A DNA stretch of 64,000 nucleotides from Agrobacterium albertimagni AOL15 (GCF_000300855.1 NZ_ALJF01000012.1:26388-90387), one strand, 5' to 3'. Positions 45,011-54,376 are shown, numbered from the stretch's first letter. Notes: generated from the sequence alone by a model not told the origin. A program made the numbers and translations.

Positions 45011-45799
45011 TTATCGCGCAAAGGCCAGAGGCTTTCCTGTCGATGCATGGATCATCACGTCCATCGGCAAGCCGTAGACCCGCTGCAGGGCCTCTGGCGT
45101 CACGACCGACTCTGGCGTCCCTTGCATGATCAACCGGCCGGAATGAAGGGCGATGATGGTGTCGCAGAAGCGCGCCGCCATGTTCACGTCATGCAGGACG
45201 ATGATGATGCCGAGGCCCTTCTCCTGAGACAGTTTGCGGATCAGTGAGAGGACCTCAAGCTGGTGAGCGATGTCGAGGGCGGAGATCGGTTCGTCGAGCA
45301 ACAGGCATTCCGTATCCTGAGCCACCAGCATGGCGAGCCAGGCGCGTTGTCGTTCGCCGCCGGAGAGGGTGTCGACGAGGCGGTCGGCGAGCGGGGCGAC
45401 GCCGGTCAATGCAATTGCCTCCTCTGTCTTTCGTCTGTCAACCTCGCCGAACCGACCGAGGGCGCCGTGCCAGGGATAGCGTCCCAGCGAGACGAGTTCG
45501 CGGACGGTCATTCCGGCAGCCGAGGGCAGGTGCTGCGCCAGATAGGCGATCTTGCGTGCCAATGCTCGGTCGCCCCAAGCGTCAAGCGGCCGTCCGTCCA
45601 GGGTGATGCTGCCGCTCGTGGGCGCTTGCTGACGTGCCAGAAGTTTGACAAGCGTCGACTTGCCGGAGCCGTTATGCCCGATCAGTCCGAGAACCTGACC
45701 ATCCATCGGGATGTCAAGCGTCAACGGCGCAAGAATGGGCCGCTCGACCACATTGAAGGCGACGTCGCAAAGCGAGAAGGTCGATCTCTGTCTGTTCAA
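45011..45799 (-). CDS. fhuC: Ferri-siderophore ABC transporter ATP-binding protein (FhuC type)
   Basis: 262 residues read from the TTG at 45799, which overlaps the stop of the FhuF-like gene (TTGA) and has AAGGA seven bases upstream; longer readings would cross that gene. Walker A GHNGSGKST, signature LSGGERQRAWLAMLVAQ, Walker B LLLDEPISALD and IIVLHDVNMAARFCD are as in FhuC/FecE. It energises the fused FhuB-type permease encoded two genes upstream. Confidence 0.9.
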   Translation of the reverse strand: MNRQRSTFSLCDVAFNVVERPILAPLTLDIPMDGQVLGLIGHNGSGKSTLVKLLARQQAPTSGSITLDGRPLDAWGDRALARKIAYLAQHLPSAAGMTVRELVSLGRYPWHGALGRFGEVDRRKTEEAIALTGVAPLADRLVDTLSGGERQRAWLAMLVAQDTECLLLDEPISALDIAHQLEVLSLIRKLSQEKGLGIIIVLHDVNMAARFCDTIIALHSGRLIMQGTPESVVTPEALQRVYGLPMDVMIHASTGKPLAFAR

Positions 45800-46476
45800 G
45801 GTTTGATCCTTTTTACTCGATCTGGGCAGAGACTGCCGCAATCCTCGACGCCGGGAACCCGATCCCTCAGGCAGCAGACTTTCCGGCGACGCAGGCGCAA
45901 TCCGTCTTCCTCGACGTAGCGGATGGCATCTGTCATCGGGGCGGGCAGGGCAAAGTCTGGGTTTTTCCCGGGAAGCTGCCTGACAATCCACTCGAGATAA
46001 TGTGCCGCATTGCCCCAGAAGACTTTTCTCGACAGGCCGCTGCGCTTTGCCAGGGCTTCAACGAGCGGGGTCAGGTGCGTGGAGACGAGCAGGGAGGCTG
46101 TCTGGTCTGCCTCCTCTGTCGTGAAAGCAGAGGGGAGACCCAAGGCGACCGGCTCGCCGTCATCATCGACAACGATCTCTGTGGTCTCGATGTCGGCATG
46201 AACGGCTTGTCCCCCGATCACGGACAGGGCCATGACGGGGATGATCACGGTTGCCAGATATTTCTGCGACCATAAGGAAACCAAATAGCCATCGGATTTG
46301 ACGCCAAAGCGACGTGCATAGCTTTGCATGAGACAAGCAAAGACATCAGCTTCCAGCACCTGTGCGGATGGCACCACCCTGCGGAATTCCGGTCCATGGG
46401 ACAGTCTGTCCCGAATTGGCGCAAGCGGGCCGCTCAATCGCGAGAGCAGATCCTGCGGGTTGCCCATGCCGTTCAT
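45796..46476 (-). CDS. FhuF-like siderophore-iron reductase
   Basis: 226 residues. The C terminus carries CC-x10-C-x2-C (RRKVCCLRDRVPGVEDCGSLCP), the [2Fe-2S] ligand pattern of FhuF. The upstream part (SLWSQKYLATVIIPVMALSVIGG and WGNAAHYLEWIV) fits the same family. FhuF-type proteins reduce ferric hydroxamate siderophores in the cytoplasm so that iron is released. Its place between FhuB and FhuC genes, with four-base overlaps on both sides, supports the role and suggests a hydroxamate substrate. Confidence 0.87.
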   Translation of the reverse strand: MNGMGNPQDLLSRLSGPLAPIRDRLSHGPEFRRVVPSAQVLEADVFACLMQSYARRFGVKSDGYLVSLWSQKYLATVIIPVMALSVIGGQAVHADIETTEIVVDDDGEPVALGLPSAFTTEEADQTASLLVSTHLTPLVEALAKRSGLSRKVFWGNAAHYLEWIVRQLPGKNPDFALPAPMTDAIRYVEEDGLRLRRRKVCCLRDRVPGVEDCGSLCPDRVKRIKP

Positions 46477-48425
46477 GGGTGCCTCCGGTATAGGAGCCAG
46501 AGGAAGTAAGGTCCACCGACGAAGGCGGCGAGGACGCCTGCGGGGATTTCGTAGGGGAAGTGAATGCTGCGACCGAGCCAGTCAGCCGCGGTCATCAAGG
46601 ATGCCCCGATGGCTGTCGCACACAAGGCCCGGTTCAGCGGCTTTGGAGGCGCGGTCATGGCGGCGATGTGGGGAGCGATCAGTCCGACAAAGCTCAAGGG
46701 GCCGACGATCAAGGTCGCGCTGGCCGTCAGGACGGCTGACAGCGACAGGAGCGCGGTCCGGGACCGTCGTGGGGCAAGCCCCAGTTCGCGCGCCGCCTGG
46801 TCTCCGAGCGGCAGGATTTGCAGCCAGCGTCGAACAAGAGGGACCAGAGCCAGAGCGACCACCAACACAGCCAATCCCGCCAAGCCGGTGATTGCGGTTG
46901 CGCGGTAGGTCGGCCCCATCGACCAGGCCAGCACATAGACTGCACGCGGATCGCCGCTTGCCAGCACAACAGTGATGAGCGTGGCGGCAAATGTGCCGAT
47001 GGCGGCACCTGCGAGCAGGACCGGCCCGGGCGCGTGGGCGGATTTCCGAGTGATGGCCATCATCACGAGAAATGTCGCGAGCGCCCCGCCAATGCCGCCG
47101 AGCAACATGACCAGCGGCGAGAAGGTGCCGGCCAGCAGTAGGGTCGCGATAATGCCAAGGGCGGCACCGGAACTGACGCCGAGGCCTTCGGGGCTTGCCA
47201 GCGGATTGGCGGTGACCGACTGCATGATCGTGCCGGCGAGCGCCAGCATGGCCCCGGCCGAGGCTGCCGCAAGGACCCGCGGCCATCGACCCGAAAACAG
47301 CTCCGCCGATGGAAGGTTGTCGATGAACAGCTGCTCGGAGAGAGAGAAGACAACGACTACGACCATCATGACGATCGCGATGAACAGGGCGAAGTGCGGG
47401 CGGTGGCGAGGGCTGGAGGTGGGCGTCCGGGCTTCCGCGTGCAGTGCCGTTAGAGGCATGTTTTTCAAAAGCACAAGCAGCAGGAACGCGCCGAAAAATG
47501 CGGTTGCCGTGCCGGTGGGCACTTCGGCGATATAGCGCGCCATGACCAGGACAGAACCATCGGCAAGAAGCAGGAGTGCTCCGCCTAGCAACGGCGACCA
47601 CAACAAACGCTCCGAGAAGGTTCGGGCGCCCGCAAATCTCGCGAGGTGCGGCGCCGCAAGCCCGATGAAGGCGATGACGCCGACCCTTGCTACGACAAAG
47701 GCAGCGAGAACCGATGCGATGAACAAGGCGGCGAGCCTCAGTGTTCGGACGGGTACGCCGAGACTGCGACCGCTTGCATCGTCGAGCCCGGCAATCGCCA
47801 GCGGACGGGCGAGAAGCACAAGCATCGGAATGCAGACCGCCAAACGCCAGGCCAGTGCCACGGCATTGGAAAAGTCGTTCTGCACAAGCGAGCCGCTCGC
47901 CCAGATGAAGACGGAACGCAGATATTCATGATTGAAGAGCGCAAGGACGACCGATGCGGTTCCGGCAAAGAAACTGACGATCATGCCGGCAAGGAGCATG
48001 GTGACAGGTGAAAAGCCACCTCTCGACGCGAGCAGCATGACAAGCCCCAGCGTGGCCAGGGCTCCGGTGATCGCGGCCAACTCGATGGACCATACCGCCA
48101 TGCCCGGCGCGGCGAGTGCCGCGAGCGTGATGGCAAGCTGCGCGCCCGACAGAAGTCCCATCGTGCTGGGTTCCGCCAAGGGGTTCTTCAGAACCTGTTG
48201 GAAGATAACTCCGGACAGTGAGAGGGCAGCTCCAGCAGACAGCGCCACGAAAATGCGGGGGAGAAGGGCGTAGTGTAGATAGATCTCGCCGAAGCTGTCT
48301 GGCGCAGGATCGAGGATCGCCGCCACGATCCGGGACAGGGGAACATGGCGGCTGTAGCCCACAATGGTCAGCGCCAGCGCAGACAAAAGCAGCAGTATGA
48401 ACAGAAGGAGGGGTCGGTGCTTCAT
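46473..48425 (-). CDS. fhuB: Ferri-siderophore ABC permease, fused double FecCD domain (FhuB type)
   Basis: 650 residues starting at the ATG at 48425, which overlaps the FhuD stop (ATGA). Two homologous halves of about 320 residues, each with about ten helices: first SLSGVIFQQVLKNPLAEPSTMGLLSGAQL and FVGLAAPHLARFAG-like, second ALAGTIMQSVTANPLASPEGLGVSSGAAL and FVGLIAPHIAAM. Fused tandem domains distinguish FhuB from other iron transporters that use two permeases. It forms the inner-membrane channel for the siderophore. Confidence 0.93.
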   Translation of the reverse strand: MKHRPLLLFILLLLSALALTIVGYSRHVPLSRIVAAILDPAPDSFGEIYLHYALLPRIFVALSAGAALSLSGVIFQQVLKNPLAEPSTMGLLSGAQLAITLAALAAPGMAVWSIELAAITGALATLGLVMLLASRGGFSPVTMLLAGMIVSFFAGTASVVLALFNHEYLRSVFIWASGSLVQNDFSNAVALAWRLAVCIPMLVLLARPLAIAGLDDASGRSLGVPVRTLRLAALFIASVLAAFVVARVGVIAFIGLAAPHLARFAGARTFSERLLWSPLLGGALLLLADGSVLVMARYIAEVPTGTATAFFGAFLLLVLLKNMPLTALHAEARTPTSSPRHRPHFALFIAIVMMVVVVVFSLSEQLFIDNLPSAELFSGRWPRVLAAASAGAMLALAGTIMQSVTANPLASPEGLGVSSGAALGIIATLLLAGTFSPLVMLLGGIGGALATFLVMMAITRKSAHAPGPVLLAGAAIGTFAATLITVVLASGDPRAVYVLAWSMGPTYRATAITGLAGLAVLVVALALVPLVRRWLQILPLGDQAARELGLAPRRSRTALLSLSAVLTASATLIVGPLSFVGLIAPHIAAMTAPPKPLNRALCATAIGASLMTAADWLGRSIHFPYEIPAGVLAAFVGGPYFLWLLYRRHP

Positions 48426-49312
48426 GCCGGTTGCAGCGCCTTTCCGAGGATCATCGCAAAGCGTAGGGCAGACGGCAGCGCGCCGAAAACCCAGGTCGGC
48501 GGGATGGTCACGACGCGGTTTGCCTTTACGGAGGGAATTGCTGTCCACAAATCGCTTCCGACAAGTTTCTCGGGTGGGCCCGGCTCGATGATGACGAGCC
48601 TTGCCTCCGGGTTTCGCGCAACTGCGTCCAGCCCCGAGGTCGAGAAACCCCAGTGATTGCCGGCCTCGGTCCAGGCGTTTTCAAGGCCGAGCCGGCCAAG
48701 TACGTCATGAAACAGGCTGCCGGGGCCGTATATGTCGAGGATGCGCTGGTCGGCGAATTTGACGATGAGCACGGGGCGTCCGTCATAGGAATGCAGACTG
48801 GCTCGGATCTCTGAGAGTGTTTGCTCGAAGTCCGCCTTGTATTGGAAGGCATGCTTCTCGCGCTGCAGTTGCGCGGCGATGGCATCGAGGCCGGCTTCGG
48901 CGAGCTGCAGCGGGCGGCGCTCAGGTGTGAAAAGCGGCAAGGCCAGCGTCGGCGCGATCTGTTCAAGGGTCGCCGCCTGCACGCCATAGCCAGCCTGGGT
49001 GAGGATCAGATCCGGTTGCAGGGATTTGAGCAGCTCCATATTGGGCCATGAGCGCAAACCGAGGTCGATCACGTCATGTGGTAGTTCGGGCGTAACCACG
49101 CGTTCCCTGTAGAGTTCGGCTTCCGCAATCGCATAGGGACGAGCACCGAGCGCTAGCAGTGTTTCGGCCCAGGCCCAGTCGAGGGCTGCAATGCGCGGCT
49201 CTGGCTGTTGCGCTCGGACGTACTGCGGCATGGCCAGGAACGCCAGCATCGCGGCGGAGAAGTTCCGCCGCGACCAGGCATGATTTGCAATGGTTCTCAC
49301 GGAAGACGTCAC
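48422..49312 (-). CDS. fhuD: Ferri-siderophore periplasmic binding protein (FhuD type)
   Basis: 296 residues from the GTG at 49312, which overlaps the receptor stop (GTGA). The N terminus HAWSRRNFSAAMLAFLAMP contains twin arginines before a hydrophobic run, a Tat-type or short Sec signal. The mature protein is a class III binding protein: RIAALDWAWAETLLALGARPYAIAEAELY, PDLILTQAGYG, FGALPSALRFA. It delivers the siderophore from the TonB receptor to FhuB. Confidence 0.9.
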   Translation of the reverse strand: MTSSVRTIANHAWSRRNFSAAMLAFLAMPQYVRAQQPEPRIAALDWAWAETLLALGARPYAIAEAELYRERVVTPELPHDVIDLGLRSWPNMELLKSLQPDLILTQAGYGVQAATLEQIAPTLALPLFTPERRPLQLAEAGLDAIAAQLQREKHAFQYKADFEQTLSEIRASLHSYDGRPVLIVKFADQRILDIYGPGSLFHDVLGRLGLENAWTEAGNHWGFSTSGLDAVARNPEARLVIIEPGPPEKLVGSDLWTAIPSVKANRVVTIPPTWVFGALPSALRFAMILGKALQPA

Positions 49313-51795
49313 CAGCTGTATTTCAGCGTTCCGTAGATCGTGCGTCCTTCGCCCCAATAGCAACCGGTGGTGCCGATGCAGGAGGAGACATACTTCTTGT
49401 CGAAGAGGTTGCTGACGTTGAGAGAGGCCTTGAGGCCTTCCAGCTTGGGATCCGCCTTGCCGAAATCGTAGCGGATGGCTGCATCGAACAAGGTGTAGCC
49501 GGGCACATCATAGACATTGGCATTGTCGCCATAGGTCTGACCGACATAGCGCGCACCGCCGCCGAAGCTCAGACCACCCCAGGCATCATCGGACTGGATG
49601 CTGTAGTCCAGCCAGAGGGCAGCCTGCTGTTCCGGCACGAAGGCAAGGCGTTTGCCCTGGTTGCTGATGCCTGAGCTATTGGGATTGTCGCGGGTGATTT
49701 CGCTGTCGGTATAGGCATAGGAGGCAATCACCGAGAATGCGTCATTGAGCTCGGCCTTGCCTTCCAGTTCGAGACCACGCATGCGCACCTCGCCAGTCTG
49801 CACACGATAGCTGGTGTTCACCGGGTCGGGCGTCAGCACGTTCTGTTGCGTCAACTGGTAGGCCGACAGGGAGATGAAGCTGTTCATACCTTCGGGCTGA
49901 TACCTCAGGCCGACTTCGAACTGCTCGCCGGTGGTCGGATCGAACGGGACCGCCAGCCGGCTCGTGCCGCTCGCCGGATTGAACGAGGTCGAATAGCTTG
50001 CGTAAGGAGAGAAGCCGTTGTCGAAATTGTAGACGAGACCGGTTCTCCAGGTGAACTTGCCATCCTTTTGCTCGACGGTCGCGTCTTTGCTGCTGGTGCG
50101 CTCGCGCGTTTCCGTGTTGGCCCAGTCATATCGGCCGCCAAGCGAAAAGACCGCATTGCCCCATTCGATCTGGTCCTGCGCGTAGATGCCTGCCTGCGAA
50201 CGATCCTGATCGATGCGAAGGGCTGTTGCCGGTCGCGTGATGCTGGTTGCACCGTACACCGGATCGTAGACGTTGAAGGGCCGCGTGATCACCGACAGGG
50301 CCGACTCTTCGAAACGGCTGTCTTCGAAGGAGTAGTCCAGGCCGAAGATCGCCGTATGGGACATGTCCCCGGTCGCGAAGCGGGCAATCGCCTGATTGTC
50401 GACGGTGAAGAGGCGCGAGCTCTCCGGGAAGGCCCAGGCGTAGCGGTACAGAGACGAAGGGTTGCACGAGGCAGCCGAGAGGCAATAGGCCTGAACGCGT
50501 TGGGTGTCGGTGTCGACATAGCCGTAGCGAAGGTTCTGCTTGAAGGTCCATGTCTCGTCGAATTCATGGGCGAACTCGTAGCCGATGAAGGCCTGCTCGT
50601 TCCTGAAACGGTCGTAGCCGGGCTCTCCCAGGAAGGCGTCGCGCGGCAGTTCGGCGTAGACGTTGGTGTAGAGCGTGCCGTTCGCGGTCAGGGCAGGGGC
50701 GCCACCGCCACCGGGAGAATCGATGTTCTGGTATTCGCCGAGAATGGTCAGCGACGTTCCTTCATCGGGCTGGAAGGTAAGCGACGGCGCGATATAGCCC
50801 TTGCGCTCTTCGACATAGTCGTATTGCGTATCACTCAGCCGGCCGACGCCGACCATGCGATAGAGCAACGTTCCTTCTTCATCGAGCTTTCCGCCGACAT
50901 CGAAGGCTGCCTGGAAGCGATCGTGACTGCCATATTGCAGTTCGACTTCCCGGATTTCCTCGTCGCGAGGACGCTTGCTCACCATGTTGAGCATGCCGCC
51001 TGGCAGGCCCTGACCATAAAGCACCGAAGCCGGGCCCTTCAGGATCTCGGCACGCTCCAGACCATAGGGTTCGATCTTGGGCTGAGAATATCCGCGTGCT
51101 CCGAAGGGAAGCCGCAATCCATCGCGGTAGCGGCCGGGCACGAAACCGCGAACGGTCAACCAGTCATGCCTGACATCGGTGTCCGAGTACTGGGCCACGA
51201 CGCCCGGCGTATAGCGCAGAACCTGGGTGACGGTCGCGGCACCCTGCGCTTCCATCTGGTCTCGGGTGACCACGTTGACCGCCTGCGGCGTGTTCTTCAG
51301 CGGTGTGCCGGTCTTTGTGCCGGTCGCACTTTGGGTTGCCACGATGCCATCCACGGGCCCCCAGGCGTTTTCTCCCTGGACCTCGATCGTGTTCAGCTGC
51401 GTCGAGCCGTCAGCGGCAACATTGTCAGCACCTGACGCCGGTGCCGAAATTGCGACCGTGCCGGCATTCGGGAAGGAATAGGTCAGGCCGGAGCCCGCAA
51501 GGATTTCGGCAAGCGCCTGTTCGCGCGTTGCCGAGCCGGAAAAACCGGGAGACGTTTTCCCGTTCGCTGCGGCCGAGAGATAGGTGACCTGCAAGCCGGC
51601 CTGCCGACCGAAGACGGTCAAGGCATTGTGCAGCGGACCAGCCGGTACGGAAAAGGACGACTGCGCGCTGCTTTGCGCGAAGGCCTGATCGACAGGGGCG
51701 GTCAGACCTACACCGATCGCCGTCGAAACCAGAAGTGCGGTCGCCAGCGCCCTTACCTTGCCATTGAATACTCTACGACGAATCCCGTGCCCCAT
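49309..51795 (-). CDS. TonB-dependent ferri-siderophore receptor with STN signalling domain
   Basis: 828 residues from the ATG at 51795 (a TTG lies nine codons upstream). Signal peptide to about residue 40. An STN domain follows (FSVPAGPLHNALTVFGRQAGLQVTYLS), which in transducer receptors contacts FecR. Plug domain: NTPQAVNVVTRDQMEAQGA, LRYTPGVVAQYSDTD, RGFVPGRYRDGLRLP, then GPASVLYGQGLPGGMLNMVSKRP. A 22-strand barrel ends in YGTLKYSW with a terminal aromatic. The siderophore-receptor subfamily like FhuE/FpvA is indicated. It opens the uptake operon and is paired with the fecI and fecR genes upstream. Confidence 0.95.
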   Translation of the reverse strand: MGHGIRRRVFNGKVRALATALLVSTAIGVGLTAPVDQAFAQSSAQSSFSVPAGPLHNALTVFGRQAGLQVTYLSAAANGKTSPGFSGSATREQALAEILAGSGLTYSFPNAGTVAISAPASGADNVAADGSTQLNTIEVQGENAWGPVDGIVATQSATGTKTGTPLKNTPQAVNVVTRDQMEAQGAATVTQVLRYTPGVVAQYSDTDVRHDWLTVRGFVPGRYRDGLRLPFGARGYSQPKIEPYGLERAEILKGPASVLYGQGLPGGMLNMVSKRPRDEEIREVELQYGSHDRFQAAFDVGGKLDEEGTLLYRMVGVGRLSDTQYDYVEERKGYIAPSLTFQPDEGTSLTILGEYQNIDSPGGGGAPALTANGTLYTNVYAELPRDAFLGEPGYDRFRNEQAFIGYEFAHEFDETWTFKQNLRYGYVDTDTQRVQAYCLSAASCNPSSLYRYAWAFPESSRLFTVDNQAIARFATGDMSHTAIFGLDYSFEDSRFEESALSVITRPFNVYDPVYGATSITRPATALRIDQDRSQAGIYAQDQIEWGNAVFSLGGRYDWANTETRERTSSKDATVEQKDGKFTWRTGLVYNFDNGFSPYASYSTSFNPASGTSRLAVPFDPTTGEQFEVGLRYQPEGMNSFISLSAYQLTQQNVLTPDPVNTSYRVQTGEVRMRGLELEGKAELNDAFSVIASYAYTDSEITRDNPNSSGISNQGKRLAFVPEQQAALWLDYSIQSDDAWGGLSFGGGARYVGQTYGDNANVYDVPGYTLFDAAIRYDFGKADPKLEGLKASLNVSNLFDKKYVSSCIGTTGCYWGEGRTIYGTLKYSW

Positions 51796-51830
51796 AGCCT
51801 TTAGACCTCTCCAACTCTGCAACGCATGTG

Positions 51831-51873
51831 CAGGGACAGGCCGTGCCTGAGCATCATCCGATTTCTGTCCCTG
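51831..51873 (-). promoter_or_regulatory. Stem-loop in the leader of the receptor gene
   Basis: Nine-base arms CAGGGACAG and CTGTCCCTG flank a 25-base loop, 36-78 bases upstream of the receptor ATG in the gap after fecR. It could limit read-through from fecIR or stabilise the receptor message. No role is shown. Confidence 0.35.
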
Positions 51874-51874
51874 A

Positions 51875-51887
51875 GACTGTTACAGTC
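51875..51887. promoter_or_regulatory. Short palindrome GACTGT-T-ACAGTC before the receptor gene
   Basis: Odd palindrome with six-base arms beside the stem-loop, 80 bases upstream of the receptor start. It could be an operator or part of the FecI-type promoter region. Confidence 0.3.
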
Positions 51888-51934
51888 GGGCTTTGGAAAT
51901 TTTCACTCTGTCACTCATGTTTTTTCGAGAGACG

Positions 51935-52897
51935 TCACAGAGGCGAAATCACCGTGACGAAGGAGGTGACCCGGCGGACGCGGGCGCCTGTCGGATGCAC
52001 CACTGCTTCGAGCGTGCGAAGCGGGTCGGTGAGGTCGAAAATGCCGCTGACGCGTTGGGCGCCGACGGAGGGATCGGCGATGACGATGCGTCCCGGTAGC
52101 CAGCGGCCGATGCGCGTAACGAGTGCGTCGACCGTTTCTTCCTCGGCGATGATCACGTTGTCGCGCCATGTGGCGATTTGACCGCTTTCCCGTCGGCCAC
52201 GATCGATCCGTCCCGAGTCCGCATCCATCGTGAGCCATTGACCGTCTTCGAGCTGGACGCCGGCCTGAAGCAGCGCATTCGAGGCGTGCACATCCACGAG
52301 GCCATGATCGACGGTAACCGTCACGCTGTCATTGTCGCTCGAGACGTCGAAGGCGGTTCCGAGAGCAGTGGCGCGCAAATCCTTGCAGACGACAGAGAAC
52401 GGACGGTCCAACTCCCTGGCCACCTCGAAAAAGCACATGCCGGCCAGGAGTTCGATCTCGCGCCGCTCTGTCTCGAAGTTAACGGCGATGGCACTTTCGG
52501 GGCCGAGGGTCGCAACGCTCCCGTCGGGAAGCGTGACCCTGCGGACTTCTCCCTTGTCGCTCATGTGGTCTGCGCGGGCTTCCAGTAGCATGCCTGGCGC
52601 GAAGGAATAGGCCGCCGATCCAAGGCCTAGTATTGTCAGGCCGCCAACCATGAAATTGCGGCGCGTCAGCCCCAGGCTCTCGCTGCGTTCGATGCGCCGC
52701 TTCTCACTCAGAAGCGTGCCCGATGCACCGTGAACCCGGGAGACACGACCCCAGATATCCTCATGCCGTTGGCTGCGCGCACGCCACGCCCGTATCAACT
52801 CGTCTGACACGGGATTGTCAGGATCATTTTGCTGCCGGATCATCAGATCGATTGCTTCATCGAGCAATCGCTCCTGATCGGGTATCGTCTCGGTCAT
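51935..52897 (-). CDS. fecR: FecR-type anti-sigma factor / sigma regulator
   Basis: 320 residues. The cytoplasmic N-terminal part (about 1-80) binds the sigma factor (LLDEAIDLMIRQQNDPDNP, IRAWRARSQRHEDIWGRV). One membrane segment follows TRRNFMVGGLTILGLG, where the double arginine resembles a Tat signal, as in some FecR-type proteins. The periplasmic FecR domain has RRVTLPDGSVATLGPESAIAVNFETERREIELLAGMCFFEVARE, and the C-terminal part would meet the STN domain of the receptor. It lies between fecI and the receptor, the standard order of this signalling system. Confidence 0.92.
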   Translation of the reverse strand: MTETIPDQERLLDEAIDLMIRQQNDPDNPVSDELIRAWRARSQRHEDIWGRVSRVHGASGTLLSEKRRIERSESLGLTRRNFMVGGLTILGLGSAAYSFAPGMLLEARADHMSDKGEVRRVTLPDGSVATLGPESAIAVNFETERREIELLAGMCFFEVARELDRPFSVVCKDLRATALGTAFDVSSDNDSVTVTVDHGLVDVHASNALLQAGVQLEDGQWLTMDADSGRIDRGRRESGQIATWRDNVIIAEEETVDALVTRIGRWLPGRIVIADPSVGAQRVSGIFDLTDPLRTLEAVVHPTGARVRRVTSFVTVISPL

Positions 52898-52988
52898 CTG
52901 ATCTCTTCCGCTGGGCGTGGCAGTCTCGACCGCCTCTGGTACTCAATACAATCGAGCATTGCGAATTTTCCGCCCTTTGGCCGAGAAA

Positions 52989-53492
52989 TCAGGGCACATC
53001 CACGCTCAGCACCAGATGACGATAGGCGTCGCGGATCAGGGACCAGGCTCTTGTCGTCGATATGCCGAGTTCTTCCGCCACCTCTGCGATCGTCCTTTCG
53101 CCAAGGCGGTGCATCTCGAAGGCCTGGCGGGTCCGTTCCGGCAGTTCAGACAGGGCTTGGTGCGTTTGCACGAGGCATTGACGAGAATAGACTATTCTCT
53201 CCGGGGACGGTGCCGGATCGGCAACGTTGATCGCCTCCTCGTCATCGAGTGGCACCGTCTGGATCAGCGCTTCGCGCCGCTTGTGATTGATCCCGAGATT
53301 GCGGGCCGCTCGGTAGAGATAGGCGCCGGGATTGTGGTTCTCTGCGGCTTGCCCGGGAGGCTTTGAGATCACGCGCACGAACGCATCTTGCGTCAGATCG
53401 GCCGCGACATCGGGATTGAACCCGCTGCGCTGCAGTGATCTCGCCATTCCCGGCGCGTGGCGCCGAAACAGATTGTGGATGTCCCAAGTCAA
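52989..53492 (-). CDS. fecI: ECF sigma factor (FecI type)
   Basis: 167 residues. Sigma region 2 at about 10-75 (LFRRHAPGMARSLQRSGFNPDVAADLTQDAFVRVI, YLYRAARNLGINHKRR) and region 4 at about 110-160 (ALSELPERTRQAFEMHRLGERTIAEVAEELGISTTRAWSLIRDAYRHL). It directs RNA polymerase to the receptor operon when FecR relays the siderophore signal. Two palindromes upstream may mediate iron control of this gene. Confidence 0.93.
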   Translation of the reverse strand: MTWDIHNLFRRHAPGMARSLQRSGFNPDVAADLTQDAFVRVISKPPGQAAENHNPGAYLYRAARNLGINHKRREALIQTVPLDDEEAINVADPAPSPERIVYSRQCLVQTHQALSELPERTRQAFEMHRLGERTIAEVAEELGISTTRAWSLIRDAYRHLVLSVDVP

Positions 53493-53576
53493 TTGCTGTC
53501 TGCCTTTCCAGTAGGTGAGCTACGACAGACTTGGAACCCGCGATATCTGCGAGCGGGAAATTGTGCACTGTCCTTT

Positions 53577-53588
53577 ACTGAATTCAGT
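53577..53588. promoter_or_regulatory. 12-bp palindrome upstream of fecI
   Basis: ACTGAATTCAGT is perfectly self-complementary and lies 85-96 bases before the fecI start. An iron-responsive repressor site (RirA, Irr or Fur-like) is plausible by position, but the sequence does not let me name the protein. Confidence 0.4.
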
Positions 53589-53651
53589 GTTGATCGCCTC
53601 GACAACGAAGTTGCTGATACGTGCACGGTGGTTCACTCTTGGCAGCATGAT

Positions 53652-53699
53652 CTGCACAACAAAACTTGTATAACATATTCATGTTATCCTGTTGTGCAG
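53652..53699. promoter_or_regulatory. Nested 48-bp inverted repeat between fecI and the flavin reductase gene
   Basis: Outer arms CTGCACAAC and GTTGTGCAG enclose inner arms ATAACAT and ATGTTAT (loop ATTC). The inner pair is offset, with nine bases on one side and three on the other. It lies about 160-207 bases upstream of fecI and about 105 bases past the flavin reductase stop, so it could be an operator for fecI or a terminator for the leftward amidase operon. No long T-run is present, which speaks somewhat against a simple terminator. Confidence 0.5.
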
Positions 53700-53804
53700 G
53701 CAGAGAGCAAGCCCGGAGTTGCCGTCAGGTGCGAAAGGCGTGATCGAGAACCGGACGGAAGGCTTCAACTGGAGCCGTCACAGCCTCTGTGTTCTCTGCG
53801 TTCT

Positions 53805-54329
53805 TCAGCCCGCGACGTGACGATAGGCGCGGCGATAATAGACCAGAGCCTCCTCGCTTTCTCCATGATGAATCCCTTCCACGCTGCAGTACAAGACGCG
53901 ATGGGTTCCGATATCGGATTGGTCGGTGATGCGGCATTCGAAGGAGACAAGCGCGTCTGTCAGAATGGGCGTGCCCGTCGTTCCCCTCGACCAGTCTGCG
54001 GCAGCGAAGCGCTCGTCGACCGGCGTCTTGCCACCAAACAGGTTGGAGAGGCCCTCGTGCCGGGAGGCGAGGACGTTTACGCAAACCACCCCATTGGTGG
54101 TAACCGCATCAAAGACGGATGCCGATCGGTTGAGGCAGATCAGCAGGGTTGCCGGGCTGTCAGTGACGCTGCAGACTGCGGTCGCGGCAAAGCCTGCGCG
54201 GCCCGCTGGGCCGTCGGTGGTGATGATGTTCACGGCTGCGCCCATCTTGGCCATGGCGTCGCGGAAGGCTTCACGCGTGACGGAAGAAACGGTTTCGAGG
54301 GGACCGTTGAAGCTCGGGATGCTGTTCAT
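53805..54329 (-). CDS. Flavin reductase (RutF-like)
   Basis: 174 residues from the ATG at 54329 with GAAAGG nine bases upstream. Flavin-reductase-like fold: [55 protein letters not shown], then [17 protein letters not shown] and the C-terminal [11 protein letters not shown]. Such enzymes supply reduced FMN to two-component monooxygenases. The RutA-like enzyme of this locus (62372) needs one, so this is probably its partner. It follows the amidase gene in a leftward operon. Confidence 0.88.
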   Translation of the reverse strand: MNSIPSFNGPLETVSSVTREAFRDAMAKMGAAVNIITTDGPAGRAGFAATAVCSVTDSPATLLICLNRSASVFDAVTTNGVVCVNVLASRHEGLSNLFGGKTPVDERFAAADWSRGTTGTPILTDALVSFECRITDQSDIGTHRVLYCSVEGIHHGESEEALVYYRRAYRHVAG

Positions 54330-54376
54330 CGCTGTCATCCTTTCAGGCTGGAAAAAGAGAGCTATGTTTGGCGTGA

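Noticed and set aside
45011..45991. Long upstream reading of the FhuC frame to 45991
   Set aside because: The extra 64 residues overlap the Cys-rich end of the FhuF-like gene and have shadow composition; the TTG at 45799 fits the family start.
49846..51435. 529-codon plus-strand frame
   Set aside because: Antisense shadow of the TonB receptor gene, which has full domain support on the minus strand.
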